NCBI GenBank assembly: GCA_030549175.1
Contig: JAUKUA010000006.1
Span: forward strand, 4,464,001 to 4,528,000
DNA: 64,000 bases
Reading direction: 5' to 3'
Source: Lasiosphaeris hirsuta
Taxonomy: Eukaryota > Ascomycota > Sordariomycetes > Sordariales > Lasiosphaeriaceae
Part shown: positions 1 to 12,500 of the stretch, piece after piece
Position numbering within the stretch: the first letter of the stretch is position 1
Layout of the letters: the number at the start of each line of letters is the position of its first letter
Program-made: the position numbers and the translations under genes
The notes under the pieces: model-generated
Told to the model about the DNA's origin: nothing
Databases searched by the model: none
The model's input: the letters and a program-made list of their open reading frames with translations, nothing else

Positions 1-945
1 TGCGTGCATGATCTACACCACCACTGTCACCATTATCGAGAGTTTTCTGCGGTGAGTTTTGCTGAACTGTCGTGCATAGACATCTGATAGAGCATTTGGG
101 CCGGCCCATCATTTACAAGCCCATATAATCGAGTTATTGAAGTTTCGGTTGTGCATTGCGCTGTACACTGCTGCCCTTTGTTGCATTATCCCATCCATCC
201 CGGCCTGGGTTGCTAACAATAGAATCGCCATCTTTGTCTTCTCCGTAGTCTGCCGAATTGTCCTCGGGGATTCCGAGAGCCCGAGGTCCAACTTTGAACT
301 TCCGTATTCTGCTGGTGTTCTGTTTTCCCCGTGTCCACGCATCCGCCGTTTGAAGTCTTCACGGTTGTTTGAGATGCCTTACCTTGATCGCAGCTTGATG
401 CATGTTACCCAGTGGTTTCGAGATCCTGCCGTGCTGCGTAGGTGGGAACTTGATGATTCGAGGGGTCTTGGGAATTCCAAGCCGTTCTTTATCTCGTCGA
501 GACGCGCAAAACCCTATTGTTAGGGTAAAATAAGAGCATAAAGAGTGGACCTGACGCTACGTCTTTGATTGTCCGTATATAAGGTGGTTATTGGGATTGC
601 TACCTGGTGTTTGGCTCTCTGGACATGAAAGTTGTGAAACATTTTGAATTTAAAGCAAAACATGTCTTCCTTCATAGTACCTCTCCCGATGAGCAGCCCA
701 CCTGGTATGCTCTCTTGCACCCACGTTCTTGCAATAATGCTGACTTTTATGTCTAGTACCCAGAGACCCGACCGAGCTAGCGAGGGACGGGCAGAACTCG
801 GAACTCAACCAACAACAAAGACCCGACGACGAGCCTAGGGCCAATCCCCGCAACCAAACTGAGAAGCCAGGGAGGGGGCCATGACAATCGGGGACCACTC
901 CCCGAGCATGACAGCTCAGCGGCTGCGGCTGGAATTTCAGGAGCC
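1..945. other. 5' edge, no gene recognised
   Basis: Both strands hold only short open frames without domain signatures or good splice contexts. The longest forward frame (137-523) begins at TTG and shows no family resemblance. ATGs at 881 and 908 could belong to a first exon of the downstream Pro-rich gene, but they lie in a different frame from it and I could not find a convincing intron joining them. Confidence 0.4.
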
Positions 946-3114
946 TTGCGTGGGGCCAAGAACAGGAAAGATGAAAATAACGCACTTGCAAAATATCTAG
1001 AAAACGAGCTTCACGACCTGGAGTTCTATGTACACCTCGATAATTCAGGCTTTTGGGAGGACCCTGATGTCGATGACAGCCTATACAAGCGGGCAACGCC
1101 CAAAATGTCGTCCGAGCCGGGCCGTCACGCCCAGGAAACCGAAGAGACAGGTCCGGGCAATCTCCCCTCCCACGTCGTACATCAAACCAGTGGCAGCAGC
1201 TTACAACCCAGCAGAGAAGAGTTTAGCCTAGAGTCCTTGGCCAAGGCCTTGCCTAGTGCCCAGGACGATGGAAGAGGGAGACAACCACGGCAGCATCACG
1301 CGAGAAGGCTTTCGCAACCAACCCCAGACCTAAGCCCGACCCCAGACCAAAGCCCCACTCGCCAACATGAAGTCCGTCAAGTAGGACCCAGGGCACACAG
1401 AGGCTGGCGACCCCGCAAGTCATCGCTAGCGCGTGAGACTCTCAGAAACTCGTATAATTATCAAGTTGAAAAATCGACGAAAAGAAACAGAACATCCGAC
1501 TTTGTCCTTCTTAGCGAAGCTCCCAAATTTTGGGTGCCAGACCCGGAGCCCCGACAGGCGGACTCACTCGCATCAATAAGACTGCGGGAACCGACGCCGG
1601 ATTCAGTTACCGGCCGACGGGTAGAATCACTCGCATTGATAAGACTGCGGGAACCGACGCCGGAATCGGTTGCCGATACTACCTTCAACGTCAGCCCGGC
1701 AGCCAGCCTGAGCAGGTCACAATCTCCTCGGGCTCCTAAACGGCCTCTGCCCGGCCAGGAGAAGTCCGAGGTTGAACAAGGGGGTCTAAACCTTGAATGG
1801 ATAAGTCCAGAGCTGAAAGCGATTGTGGATCCCCTATGGCCCCATCGTCGTAATCCCTATGCCACCTTCCCCCAGCCGCAGCCGCCGACGCAGTCTCAGT
1901 TCAGATTCAGACCCCCCCCTCTCGCACTACTACCCGCCTCACCCACCGTCACGAACAACCAACTTCCTCGTCCCACTGCCACCTCCCTCGGATCGGAGTC
2001 CGGGTCCGAGTCCGGGTCCCAGTCTGGCGCCAGCCCCAGTCTTCCCCCGGCGCCAGCCTTACCCACCGTCACCGTCACCATCCCCCATCCTCCCCTGGCC
2101 CCAGCCCTACCCACCGTCACCAACCCCTACTAGCATCCTCTCCGTCCCTCCGCTACCACCGCCTCACCTTTACCCCAGCCCCAGCCCCAGCCCAGAACCC
2201 GAATCTCGGCCTCACCGTCACCCCAGCCCCAGCCCCAGCTCCAACCCCAGCCCAAAACCCGCCCTCTCGCACCGCTCCCGACCGCTACCAACCCCCCCGG
2301 TCCCCCACCGCCACCCCCTCCTCGGCTCACCTTCGGCCAGTTCCCCCGGCCCCCGCGCCCGAACCCGATAATCCGGCCCACCTCCAAACGCCCTCTGCCT
2401 CGCAGCAACATCCTCTTCTTCCAACCGACCTACATCTACCGGAACCTCTTCGGCCCCAAGGGCGGCCCCGCCGGCGGCGGGACGGGGGGCGACAGCCCAC
2501 CCATCACCCCGTCGTCCTCTGGGTCGTCGATGCCGGAGCCGGAGGGGGATGACGATAGGCTTGACACCGAGCGGCGGCGGGCCGTGGTGGCGTTCTTAAG
2601 GGCGCTTGCGAGAATGGTTTTCTCGTTTGTGAGGTACCAGGTCCCCGCGGAGCCGTCGGGGCTCGCGGCCGTCGGGGCGGGGGTTTCGGAGCGCGCCATG
2701 AGGATGCTGGCGGTGCATGGGCAGGAGGTGGAGGATCGGTTTGTGGAGCGGGTGGTGGCGGGCTTGGTGTGGCATGATGGGGTGGTGGTGCTGCCGCCCG
2801 AGGTGGAGGCGTTGGTGGAGCATACGGCGAGGGAGAGGGAGAGGGTGAGGAGGGAGGTGGGGTGGGGGGTCAGGTTGAGGGTCGATGATGTTGCGTATAT
2901 GAGGGGGTTTGATGCGGTTGGGATGATGCAGAAGATGCTGGGCTATGAGTATGGCGAGCTGGTTGTCGCGCTGGTGGTGGAGGCGGGGATTGTCGAGGTT
3001 GGTGACGAGGCGGAACTGCGGAACGTGGTGGATTATTTTACCAAGGTGATCGGGGAGTGGACGTGGTGGTTGTTTCCGAGGCTGGTTGGAGGGGTGGGCG
3101 AGTTTGTATTTTGA
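946..3114 (+). CDS. Pro/Ser-rich hypothetical protein, frame broken by one TAG
   Basis: One reading frame stays open from about 781 to 3114 except for a single TAG at 2131-2133, so the pieces 946-2133 and 2134-3114 belong together (about 720 codons). The first part is polar, with a 21-residue duplication (1558-1683). The middle is a low-complexity Pro/Ser/Gln stretch. The last 190 residues look like a folded, helix-rich Val/Glu/Arg domain that I do not recognise. No ATG opens the frame at 946 (it is TTG), so a 5' exon is probably missing. The TAG could be a nonsense mutation, or could lie in a frame-preserving intron (GT at 2068 or 2074, AG at 2133), but those donors are poor. Function unknown. 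Confidence 0.45.
1558..1683 (+). repeat. 63-bp tandem duplication in coding sequence
   Basis: Two consecutive 63-bp units (the shared block TCACTCGCAT starts at 1564 and 1627) encode two near-identical 21-residue units containing IRLREPTP. The period is a multiple of three and the frame is kept, which supports real coding use. Differences are few, suggesting a fairly recent duplication. Confidence 0.75.
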
Positions 3115-3784
3115 CCAAGGGAGATAACTACTTCCTAGCCCGAGAAGCCCCCCCTGTGGTCATGATTAAAACCAGCATGTTAACCGCATCTTAACATTGG
3201 CGTTCTCTCTTTTCTCCATGTCCAAGTAGATTGCATCTATAAGTGGTCATGATAAAAACAGCCATGTTAGGCCTGTTAGCATTGAGACGTGTATGTCAGG
3301 GGGCCCCCATGTTAAGCCCTGATATCATGTCAAGACCCTAAAAAGGGGCAAAAGGGCCTGTTTTTTAAGCTGGTATTCGAACCTAGGGCCTCCAGAGGCT
3401 CCTAGAGGTCCAAGGTCTAAGAACCATACTATATTCTAATTCTATAGACCTACTGAATTTGGAGATGTAAAAAATCGAACGGATATATATTGGGGGGGCT
3501 ACGGACGGCATGTCGAGACATGTTAAAGGAGCCATCTAGATACTCCTATATACTATGGCTAGAGATTTTGGGCATTGAAATGACCCTGGATTTGGGAGCA
3601 TTTTTTCGATACTTTTTATGATAGGTCTACAAATGCAAGATATGCCGATTTTGCGATGTTGACATACCCGGCCGATTTGGTCATGATGTTATAATCTTGA
3701 ATAAGGGCAGGGACTCTCCTCTCTCCGGCTAGGTTGTAGTTATATCATGATAGAAACAAATCCGTCACCTCCTTGTGTTGGTGT
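3115..3784. other. gene-free stretch with relic repeats
   Basis: No open frame of note. It holds a diverged direct repeat (3156-3290). On the minus strand near 3385-3400 there is a tRNA B-box-like string (GGTTCGAATACC). I see no intact tRNA cloverleaf. Confidence 0.5.
3156..3290 (+). repeat. diverged direct repeat, two units about 86 bp apart
   Basis: The strings GTGGTCATGATTAAAACCAG (about 3157) and GTGGTCATGATAAAAACAGC (about 3243) start two units, each continuing into CATGTTA and then a TTAGCATT/TTAACATT block. Probably a remnant of a mobile element; family not identified. Confidence 0.5.
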
Positions 3785-3955
3785 TGCAATGTGTTGTATT
3801 GCTATCTGCTCTTGTGAGTAGGTGCAAGATCCAGGAAGTGAGTGGTCTTGCACCTGCGCCAGGAAATAGGTGGTGGGCTGGAGCACAGGCCTATTGGCCT
3901 GTGCAGGCGCGGCACCCTGTGTGCCTGTGCGCCTGGGAGTGCCCCACTCCCAACA
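3785..3955 (+). repeat. multi-hairpin dispersed repeat, copy A
   Basis: About 170 bp with strong internal dyads: GGTGCAAGA (3821-3829) pairs with TCTTGCACC (3846-3854). GCACAGGCC (3883-3891) and GGCCTGTGC (3896-3904) form a perfect 9-bp stem with a TATT loop. A GGCGC/GCGCC pair follows. A diverged copy lies inverted at 13190-13362, sharing TGGTGGGCTGGAGCAC and GTGCCCCACTCCCAAC. No open frame. It resembles a short structured non-autonomous element, but no terminal inverted repeats or target duplications were found. Confidence 0.7.
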
Positions 3956-4232
3956 CCCTGTCCCAGCGCCATGACCTCGCAGTAGACTTCCACCTCGCCC
4001 ATGGTCATCTGGCCGTGTCCCACGACGCCGTGTAGAAAATGTTGACTTGGTCCACCATGAAAGCATTCCAGATCAGACCGCTGTTGTTTTGTCAGTTTTT
4101 CCCTTTGACCCATGTTTTGGACGAAAAAGAAGCACTCACTAATCCGGCCAGTCGTGCCTAGCCACGAGATCCAGCCCCTTCCCAGGGTTTCTTCCCCCGC
4201 TGAAACCCGCCCGCCATGCTCGTGTTGACATC

Positions 4233-5630
4233 CTACACAAACGCCTGCCTCTTGGCCGCGTCGACAGCCGTCCCGGCCTCACCTCCGAGCCCCTCCAACA
4301 CCCGCCCCCACGGCGCCTGTACATGGCTCTCGACCTCACCCCCCTCAACCGCCATCCGCTTCAGCAACCCGCCCACCGTCTCCCCCCTCCTGACCACCTC
4401 GCACAACTCCAACGTCCACTCCCTCGTCAGCCCATCAATACTCTTAGCCGGCGGTAACACCTCCACAATCCACCGCGGCACAAACGGCCACCCCTTTCTG
4501 TAGGAAGTGGTGGAAGCCCGGGGAAACCTGAAGCTGGCGGCGACCTCCTCACCCAGAGTGTCTTGCTGTTTATATCGCTGTTCCACCAGAGCAGCTTGCT
4601 TTGTCACAGTGTCGTGGTGGACAATGCCCTGCAAGTACAGGCGTTGGCTGAGCAAGGTCAAGACACGACCGCAAAAGCGAAAGATGGTGATGCTGTCGGC
4701 GAAAGTCGCAACGCTGTCATCTAGCCCGGGTCTCTCACCGACTAGATCTTCCTAGATGGTAGCAAGTTGGTCGGCAAGGCCCTCGGATGCGTCAACGACC
4801 TTTGTCTCAGACACAGACCCAGTCTTGGCGGTCTCAGACACAACAGGGTTTCGGATGGCCCTCTTCAGCATTTCTTTCTTGACCTTGCCCAGAGACATCA
4901 TGGGAAACGTGTCTATGCCTAGCTCGTCGATTCGGTACACTTTGTCAAGCACAAACATACATGGGGCCCAGCGCTCGACACTTGGCCGCAACCTCCCCCT
5001 TGGTCGCCGTATCGGGCCTTTTGACAACGGCCACGGGCACCTGGCCGGCGAGGGGGTCCGGCACTCCGACGACCTGGGCCACGGCGCCGCCGATAGCCAG
5101 CTCGAGCTTGACAGGCGAGATGTTCTCTTCCCCCCTTCCCCACGGATAACCAGGTCCTTGTGCCGCCCCAGAATGTACACGGCCCCCTCGCCATCCATGC
5201 GCGCCTGGTCGCCCGTGACGAGCCAATTACCGGCGTGGTCGGTATACAGACTCTCTGGCTCCACGCCGCCAAGATAGCCGCCGATCACGGGCGGACCACC
5301 GATATGCAGCTCCCCAACCTCGCCCCGAGACACGACGTCGCGCGTGCCCGGGACACAGATACGAATATTGGCTCCGGGCAGGACCTTGCCCACGCCGGCA
5401 TAGTAACCACCTGCTTCCGCAGCAGCGGATCCGGCCTTAGCTAGCTGATAACCGGCGCGCCCTCGCTCATGCCAAAAGGCCTGCACGGTGTCGACGGCGC
5501 CCAGCCCGTCACGGCAGCGGCGGATGTCCTCGGGTGTGATGACGGTGCCGTTGAAGTGAACAGAGGTGCCATATGGTTCTGACGAGGCCCTCCAGCTTGT
5601 CGCCGTGGCACTCTGCGAGGCCCGCGCCAA
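4233..5630 (-). pseudogene. decayed NRPS-like adenylation/carrier gene
   Basis: The minus strand carries the second half of an adenylate-forming domain: GELHIGG and the LVTGDQARMDGEG and GRHKDLVIRG motifs (A7/A8 type), then a C-terminal GK..K motif near 4880-4900. A carrier-like segment with ADSI (candidate phosphopantetheine serine near 4690-4700) follows. It is broken: the frame slips in a G run near 5130-5145, returns near 4945-4960, and an in-frame TAG lies at 4752-4754, after which the same frame stays open to 4233. The N-terminal half of the adenylation domain is absent upstream of about 5600. The last 100 residues are unassigned. Likely the remains of an NRPS-like or acyl-activating enzyme from a metabolite cluster. 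Confidence 0.8.
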
Positions 5631-7238
5631 TACCCTCGCGGGCCACGGTGCTCTTGTGCGATGCCGCTGAGACGGTCATGGCTATACCAAGCAAGAGGCT
5701 AAAAATACCTTGAAGGTTGGGTTGTATTGCTAGGTCTTCCCAACACTGGCGAGCAGGCTTTCTTGATTGCACTTGTGTTAACATGGTATCCAGGAGAGCC
5801 AAACCGTGACCCGCATCTCTCCCCAAAGATGCAGGGCTACAAGCAGGACCCCGGGATTCCTTCCAGACCTCAGAGTGACATGCATGTACATGCACATGCT
5901 GTACGCATATGGACAAGCTTCGCTCCGTCGTCGGGAAAGGCTGATGAAAAAGGCTCATCCCGTCTTTAGTTCAACTATTGCGAGTTTGACAGCATGCCCA
6001 GACTCACTATCCCCTTCTCGCCGCTCCGGATGCATGAACTCTCACCGTCCTTTGGGCCACTAGCGAGAGGGGGTAACACTTGTGCAGGCATACACGAGAG
6101 CCAGCTGACCAGTTCTACAGTCATGCAATTGGCAGCCTTACCCGAGCTACCACAACTCTAGTCCGTAGCCAAATGGCCTTTAGAAGGTAGAAGGATACGG
6201 GCCGGACTGGGCTGTTGTGATATTCTACTCTGTGAGAACCAAGTCTTGGTCGTCTCTTCTCTGGGCCCTGAGTCCGGGGGTTGAGGGGTTTATCAAGACA
6301 AGACGGCCCTGATTCTGCGTAGATGATGGTACACTCCCCGTCTCGCCCGCTTTGAACTTGGTAATCCGCAAGGGGATACGTTATCCGCTTCGCGTAGTCC
6401 CCTATGCCTTTGAAATCCCTATACATTCTCAAAGAGTGTGTACGATTTGCCATTTCCGATCTTTCGTCCTGCACACCAGCTCAAAAGACTCTAGCGAAAG
6501 CCACAGAGAGAAGCGAATCGCGTTCACTGGATGGCGTCCATGCCAATAAAGTGCTGGCAGCTCTAGCGCTGCAGGATGCACGCCGACTCTCGGCTCGCTG
6601 GCATTGCGTTGCGTTGAAAAGCACGCAGACCCTCCCTCGGTGACGTTATTCTGGCTTATGTATTGGTGTTCAACGTTGGATCCGAGACAAAGATAGTCCC
6701 GCCATGGAAGCGAGGCCGGGTGGGGGCTGCTCGTCTGGATGCCATCTTTTTTTTTGGCTATGCCCCATGCTGATCACACTCATGCTGAGCTGCCAAGCCC
6801 AACAACCAAACACCGGAGTTGCCAACACCACCCGGGATCGGCGGCGGCCAAGGGAAATCAAAAAGTCGATGCCACCAAGTGCCAGAGTCCCGGCGAGCAG
6901 CGCTGCACTTGTCCGTGGGACCGATCTGCGCCGAGTCCGAGAGGAATAGAGACAGCATACTGTCTTCCACTTGTCGAGAAACTACCCAAGAAGATGGTGA
7001 TCTCCCATGGCCATTGTCTTGATTGCAGTCGGGACCCGGACTCTGTCATGATCTCCTCGGCCAAGATCACGGCTCGGGATGCAGGATGCAGCTGATAGTT
7101 TATGCAGCCTTGCGTTAACGTTTCCAATAGTTACGGATATATGTAGTGCCACATGTAGTCAACTTTCCTCGCCCTTCCTCACTTGTCTCTGTATTAGTAA
7201 CGTAGACGTGAGCCGCCCCTATCCTCTAGCTAGCCACC
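5631..7238. other. gene-free stretch upstream of the P450
   Basis: About 1.6 kb with only short overlapping frames in all phases and no domain signatures. The missing N-terminal half of the adenylation domain is not found here. The end should contain the promoter of the P450, but no clear TATA box is visible. Confidence 0.5.
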
Positions 7239-8853
7239 ATGTACAACTTTGGGTACGTCTCGCTCTACGCCGTCTACCTCATCCTCTTCTCGCTCGCGGT
7301 CCGCCGCGTCGTGACATGCGCGCAGGACTGGCAGTTCAGCAAGCGCCATGGTTGCAAGCCGGCCCAGAGCGTAGCCCGCGTCCGCGAGCCCTTCCTGGGC
7401 ATCGACCACCTGCTCGAGGCGCTCCGGAAGGCCAGGGCCGGGCGCTTCGTCCGCTTCTCGGCGTCGCGGTACGCCCGATACGGCAACACGCATATGACGC
7501 GGCGCGCGCTGTTCGAGACGGCGCACACGATCGAGCCCGAGAACCTCAAGTACATGCTCGCGACCGGCTTCGACCAGTTCAGGTTGGCAACGATGCGGGT
7601 GCGGGCCATGGTGCCGCTCTTCGGCTCGGGCATCTTCACGACCGACGGCCCGGCGTGGGCGCACTCGCGCGCCATCCTGCGGCCCAGCTTCACGCGGCAG
7701 AACATGGCGCCGCTGCTGGCCATGATGGAGCGCCACTTCCAGATGCTGCTGCGCCAGGTTCCGCGCGACGGGGCCCCGTTCGACATGCAGCGCCTCTTCT
7801 TCTGCTTCACTATGGACACGGCCACCGAGTTCCTCATGGGCGGGTCGACGCACACGCTGGACCCCGAGCACCGTAGCGACGCCGAGAAGGCCTTTGCCGA
7901 CGACTACCTGGCGTGCTGCCTCGAGGCGGTGCGCCAGATCGCCATGGGCCCGCTGCAGCGCTTCAGCATCACGCCGCGCCACATCCCGGCCACCTGCCAG
8001 CGTGCCTTTGCCTACGTCGACGAGTTCGTCGACAAAGCGCTGGCCTTGCGCTCGGCCCGCAAGGCGGCCGCTGGGGCCGCGGTCGGGGCCGGGGCCGGGG
8101 CCGAGTACAACTTCATCGAGGAGCTCGCGGGGATGACGACGGACCGCACGCTGCTGCGCGACCAGGTGCTCAGTGTTCTGCTGGCCAGCCGCGACACCAC
8201 GGCGGCGCTGCTGAGCAACCTGTTCTACGAGCTGGCGCGCCACCCGGCCGTGTACGCCAAGCTGCGCAACGAGATCCACACCCACCTCCCCACCGGCGAG
8301 CTACCGACCGAGGCCGCCATGAACGCCATGCCGTACCTGCGGTGGTGCATCAACGAGGCGCTACGGCTGTACCCGGTGGTGCCGTGCAACACGCGCGAGG
8401 CCGCCTGCGACACGGCGCTGCCGCTCGGCGGCGGGCCCGACGGCCGGTCGCCGCTGTTCATCAAGAAGGGCACGCCCGTGCTGTACAATGTCTACGCCAT
8501 GCACCGCCGTACCGACATCTACGGCGATGACGCCAACGCGTTTCGCCCCGAGCGCTGGGACGGGCTCCGGCCCGGCTGGGGGTTCCTGCCCTTCAACGGC
8601 GGGCCGAGGGTCTGTCTCGGACGTGAGTTTTGTCCCGGTTGAAAAAGTGTGAAGAGTGCTGACTTTTGGTTCGCGTGTAGAACAATTCGCACTGACCGAG
8701 GCGTCCTATGTCATTACGCGGATGCTGCAGTGTTTTGATTCCATGCAGCCCAAGGATTTTAGCCCCTGGGCCGAGCTGTACTCGCTGGTCATGACTTCCA
8801 AGAACGGTGTCATAGTCTCCATGACACCAGCGGCGTCCAGCATTGCCGCCTAG
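7239..8853 (+). CDS. cytochrome P450, CYP52-like
   Basis: Heme-thiolate monooxygenase, predicted ER-anchored by a hydrophobic N-terminus (residues 5-25). Model: exons 7239-8622 and 8681-8853, intron 58 nt (GTGAGT, CTGAC branch, TAG), giving 518 residues, normal for the family. Visible motifs: I-helix ASRDTTA (316-322), ExxR as E373-R376 (INEALRLYP), PERW near 437-440, and heme loop FNGGPRVCLG with Cys459. The splice restores CLGQQFALTEA, typical of CYP52-type fatty-acid or alkane hydroxylases. The known role of that group is omega-hydroxylation of alkyl chains; the substrate here is unknown. It lies between a dead adenylation gene and a large fusion enzyme on the same strand, suggesting a metabolite-cluster origin. 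No damage seen. Confidence 0.9.
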
Positions 8854-9587
8854 CTCACTTTCTGTATTGATTTCAAATTGGTTTGAGCGTCCTTCACTTT
8901 TTGGTACCCGGCCGCGGAGCGTGTCTGTCGGCTTTAGGTTTCCGCGGTTCAGCTGGGATAGATGAGACGGAACTACATTGTGTAACTGCGGCTGTCGAAT
9001 CAGGCCCCGGTGCAAATTGGGGGGGGAGGGGGGGTTGGGAATGATGGCTGCATCTTTAGTTGGATAGGGGTATGTTCTTGCACCGAAGGATTTGATGGCT
9101 GATGCTGTGACACCAATCTACCATAAGCCAGGTTCAGGCAAACCCAACGTACCCAGGACTTGTAAGTGAAACGGTGCGAGGTTGAATTAGTTTAACCCAT
9201 GTTCCGCGATGTTTTGGTGACTGTCGGCGAACAAAAAGGAAAAAGTTAGCAATATCCCCCCCGATCAAGTGTCGCACCAAGTTCCTAGATGTATCCATAT
9301 AGGAATGTTTGTTGCGGCATGATGGGGCACTGAAGGCAGGTATGGAAGACTCACACGGCTTTGCATGTGTAGGTACCTAGGAAGCAGCGTCGGCAAGCCA
9401 CTAGTATAATAAATGTTTCCCCTCAAAAATTTTTAGTTTGTCTGCAGCCTGCCTTACGACATGGCATGCAGTGAGGCCCGCAGCCCACTGTGGGCGTCTA
9501 ATTCATAACCTCTCCCCCGTTCTTCTCATCCCATCTTACCAGCCATTCCTTATCAACCGACACATTGTCAGCACTTACTTCTCCACC
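8854..9587. other. intergenic between P450 and fusion enzyme
   Basis: About 730 bp without a supported gene. It holds a short G run near 9019-9035 and should contain the fusion gene's promoter. An upstream in-frame extension to 9438 begins at TTG and is better read as 5' leader. Confidence 0.5.
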
Positions 9588-12500
9588 ATGGCCACCCTAC
9601 ACTCGCTCAAGAGTCAGCTCGGGTTCAACAGCAGCGACGGGTCGGGAGAGCGCCTATCAGACGCACAGTATTACGGCGCCGCCTTTGACACGTTCACACC
9701 AAGCTCGGCTTACCAAAATTTCATCATCCCTCAGCTCTCTCAGCTCGTCACCACTCTCTTGAGCTCACGAACGCACATCTCGGTGCTCGAAGTCGGACCC
9801 GGCCCTTGGACCGCCCTGAAAGATTTGCCTATCCGACTGAGGCAAAGAATCAAAAGATATGCTGCATTGCAGCCCAACAGCTTGCTCGCCACAGGGCTGG
9901 AAGAATGGTTCCACTCTACCTCGCCACTGCCCTCTCTGGAGGGCCCGCCCGACATCCGCCGAATCCCATTCCACCTGGACGGCAACCAGGGGGGTGGTTA
10001 TCAGGGCGAGCGATTCGATCTCGTCCTATTCTGCCACAGCGTGCACGTGTACGGAATATCAACGGGACGCTGGTTCGTCGAAAGGGCGCTGGAAATGCTC
10101 GACGAGCAAGTGGAGGGCGGGATGGTCGCCGTCTTCCATTACGACGGACTTTTGGAGTTTGACGGCTTGGTGTGTCATACGACGGCCTCTTATCCGACCG
10201 GGGTCCTTTCCGTAGCCGATGACGACGAGATGCTGGACTGCTTTTCCCGGCTCCTTGTCGGTTTCACCATCAACGAGGCCACTGTTCGAGCCGGCTGTCG
10301 CCTCGTGTGCCGTTCCAAAGGCCGCCATGAGGAGGCTGATCAAAGCCAACTTCGGTTCAGCTCGGCCGAGGTCATGGTAGCCTTCACCCGGCGTGCCGTC
10401 CTCCTGCCGGAGCTGGCTCTGATGATACCGAGCGGAAGGGTGGCCTACATGCTGAAAAATCCGCAGGCTCGCCTCAACGACGCCGCCCTAGCCCTCAAGC
10501 CCGAGTCCATCCCACAAATCCAACAGTGCGTCCGATGGGCCCTCACACACGGATTCAGTCTGACCGTCCTCGGCGGCGGTCACAGTGGCCACTGTATCCT
10601 GCCCAACATGGCCGCAGTTGACATGGGCGCCTTCAACAAAGTCCACGTGCTGCTCGCAGCCGGCGAAGACGGGGACCCCGGCCCCATCATCGTCGCCGAG
10701 GCCGGCTGCACCACGGGTGATATCATCCGCCAAGCCATGGCCATGGGCTTGACGGCGCCCCTGGGCGCCCGCCCAAGCGTAGGCGCAGGGTTGTGGCTGC
10801 AAGGCGGCATCGGCCACCTCGCCCGGCTGCATGGGCTCGCGTGCGACGCCATCGTTGGTGCCGTGGTCGTCGGGGTCGATTCCGGCGCAGTCCTATGCGT
10901 TGGGCATGTGCCGAGCTCGCATTGGCCGGCGGGTGCTACAAGGCCGGCAAATGAAAGCGAGTTGTTATGGGCGATCAAAGGCGCCGGGACCAACTTTGGC
11001 ATCGTCGTCAGCGTCACTTTCAGAGCTTATGCGGCCCCAACCTACTCGGTTCGGAACTGGGTCCTGCCGTTGAGAGATTCGACTGAGGCCCGACGTAAGC
11101 TTGGCGAATTTGATGAGCTCGTTGCTAAAAAACTCGCTCGCAACTGTTCGGCAGACGCTTATCTGTACTGGGACGATGGCCACTTACGTCTTGGGGTCAC
11201 CATGTTCGAATCTTCTCACGAGATGATCGATACACCATCACCAAAGACAGCGGAGATCGAGAAGGTATTCGGACCCGAAGACAGCTCTGCGACAGTCGAC
11301 GGTGTCGGTGTGTTCGAATCTGAGATGTACATGTCTGGGATGCACGGCGGGCACGGTGGTGGCAAGACGTCGGCATTCAAGCGATGTTTATTCCTGAAAA
11401 ACATCGGATCGGCGGCCATGGTTGGTAAGCTTCTCGAGGCTGTTGAAACTCGCCCATCACCCCTTTGCTATCTCCATTTGCTGCACGGTGGTGGTGGGGC
11501 GGTCAGCGACGTGGCAGGTGACGCCACCGCTTTTGGCTGTCGAGACTGGGAATTTGCCTGTGTGATAACCGGTGTCTGGCCCCGGGGAGACGACGGAACC
11601 AACTCTGCTCAGGCTGTGATACGATGGGTCTACACCGTTGCCGAAGAAATGTTGCCCCTGAGCAGCGGAGCCTACGGCGCCGACCTCGGACCGGATCCCA
11701 GGGATGCCGCTTTGGCCTCCACGGCGTTTGGACCAAACCGATGGCGCCTTGCCCGTCTCAAACACACCTTTGATCCGCAGAACGTGCTGGCATACGCCTG
11801 CCCGCTCCCAAGGGCAACGGAGGGGCGGAAGGCTCGAGTCATGGTTGCTGTATCGGGTGAAAGCTGCGCCGGCAAGGACTTTTGCGCTGCCGCCTGGGTC
11901 TCGTTGTTCACTGAGAAACACCTCACGGCGCGTGCAGTCAGCATCAGCGATGTGACAAAGCGGGAGTACGCGATAGCTACCGGTGCCGACTTAGATCGTC
12001 TACTTGGCGACCGTGCCTACAAGGAGCAACACAGACCAGCGCTGACGGCCTTTTTCCAGGCCCAGGTGCAACGACGCCCTCGGCTGCCAGAGGAGCATTT
12101 CCTGCACGTGGTGAACGGCGCCACAGATGTGGATGTGCTGTTTGTGACTGGCATGAGGGACGAAGCGCCTGTCGCCGCATTCTCACATTTGCTGCCGGGC
12201 AGTCGACTGCTCGGGGTTCGTGTTGAAGCCAGCGAGGAAACAAGACAATTTCGCCGAGGGTGCAAGGGCGATGGTGTCGTCGTCGGCGACGGCAAGACCA
12301 CCGGTCGTAATGGCGAGTCGGATCAAACGGACAACAGGATGGGCGAGATGCCATCATCTCCGTCGTCGGTCTCGTGTGCTGGCGCATCCGGCATGGGCGG
12401 CATCGGCACTCTGATCCGCGGCGGCGGGCGGAGGCCGCAACTGCGGGCGCGAGGCGGGCTGCTAAGGGACGAAGAGGCGCCTAATTTCATCTTTCGGAAT

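Noticed and set aside
137..523. 128-codon forward frame with hydrophobic start
   Set aside because: Starts at TTG, no in-frame ATG near the hydrophobic part, no signature.
1823..2371. Pro/Ser-rich frame overlapping the first gene
   Set aside because: Alternative frame of the same low-complexity tract; the main frame continues into a folded C-terminal domain, this one does not.
7230..8285. Long minus-strand ORF opposite the P450
   Set aside because: GC-rich antisense shadow of the P450; Arg/Val/Gly-rich composition without domain motifs.
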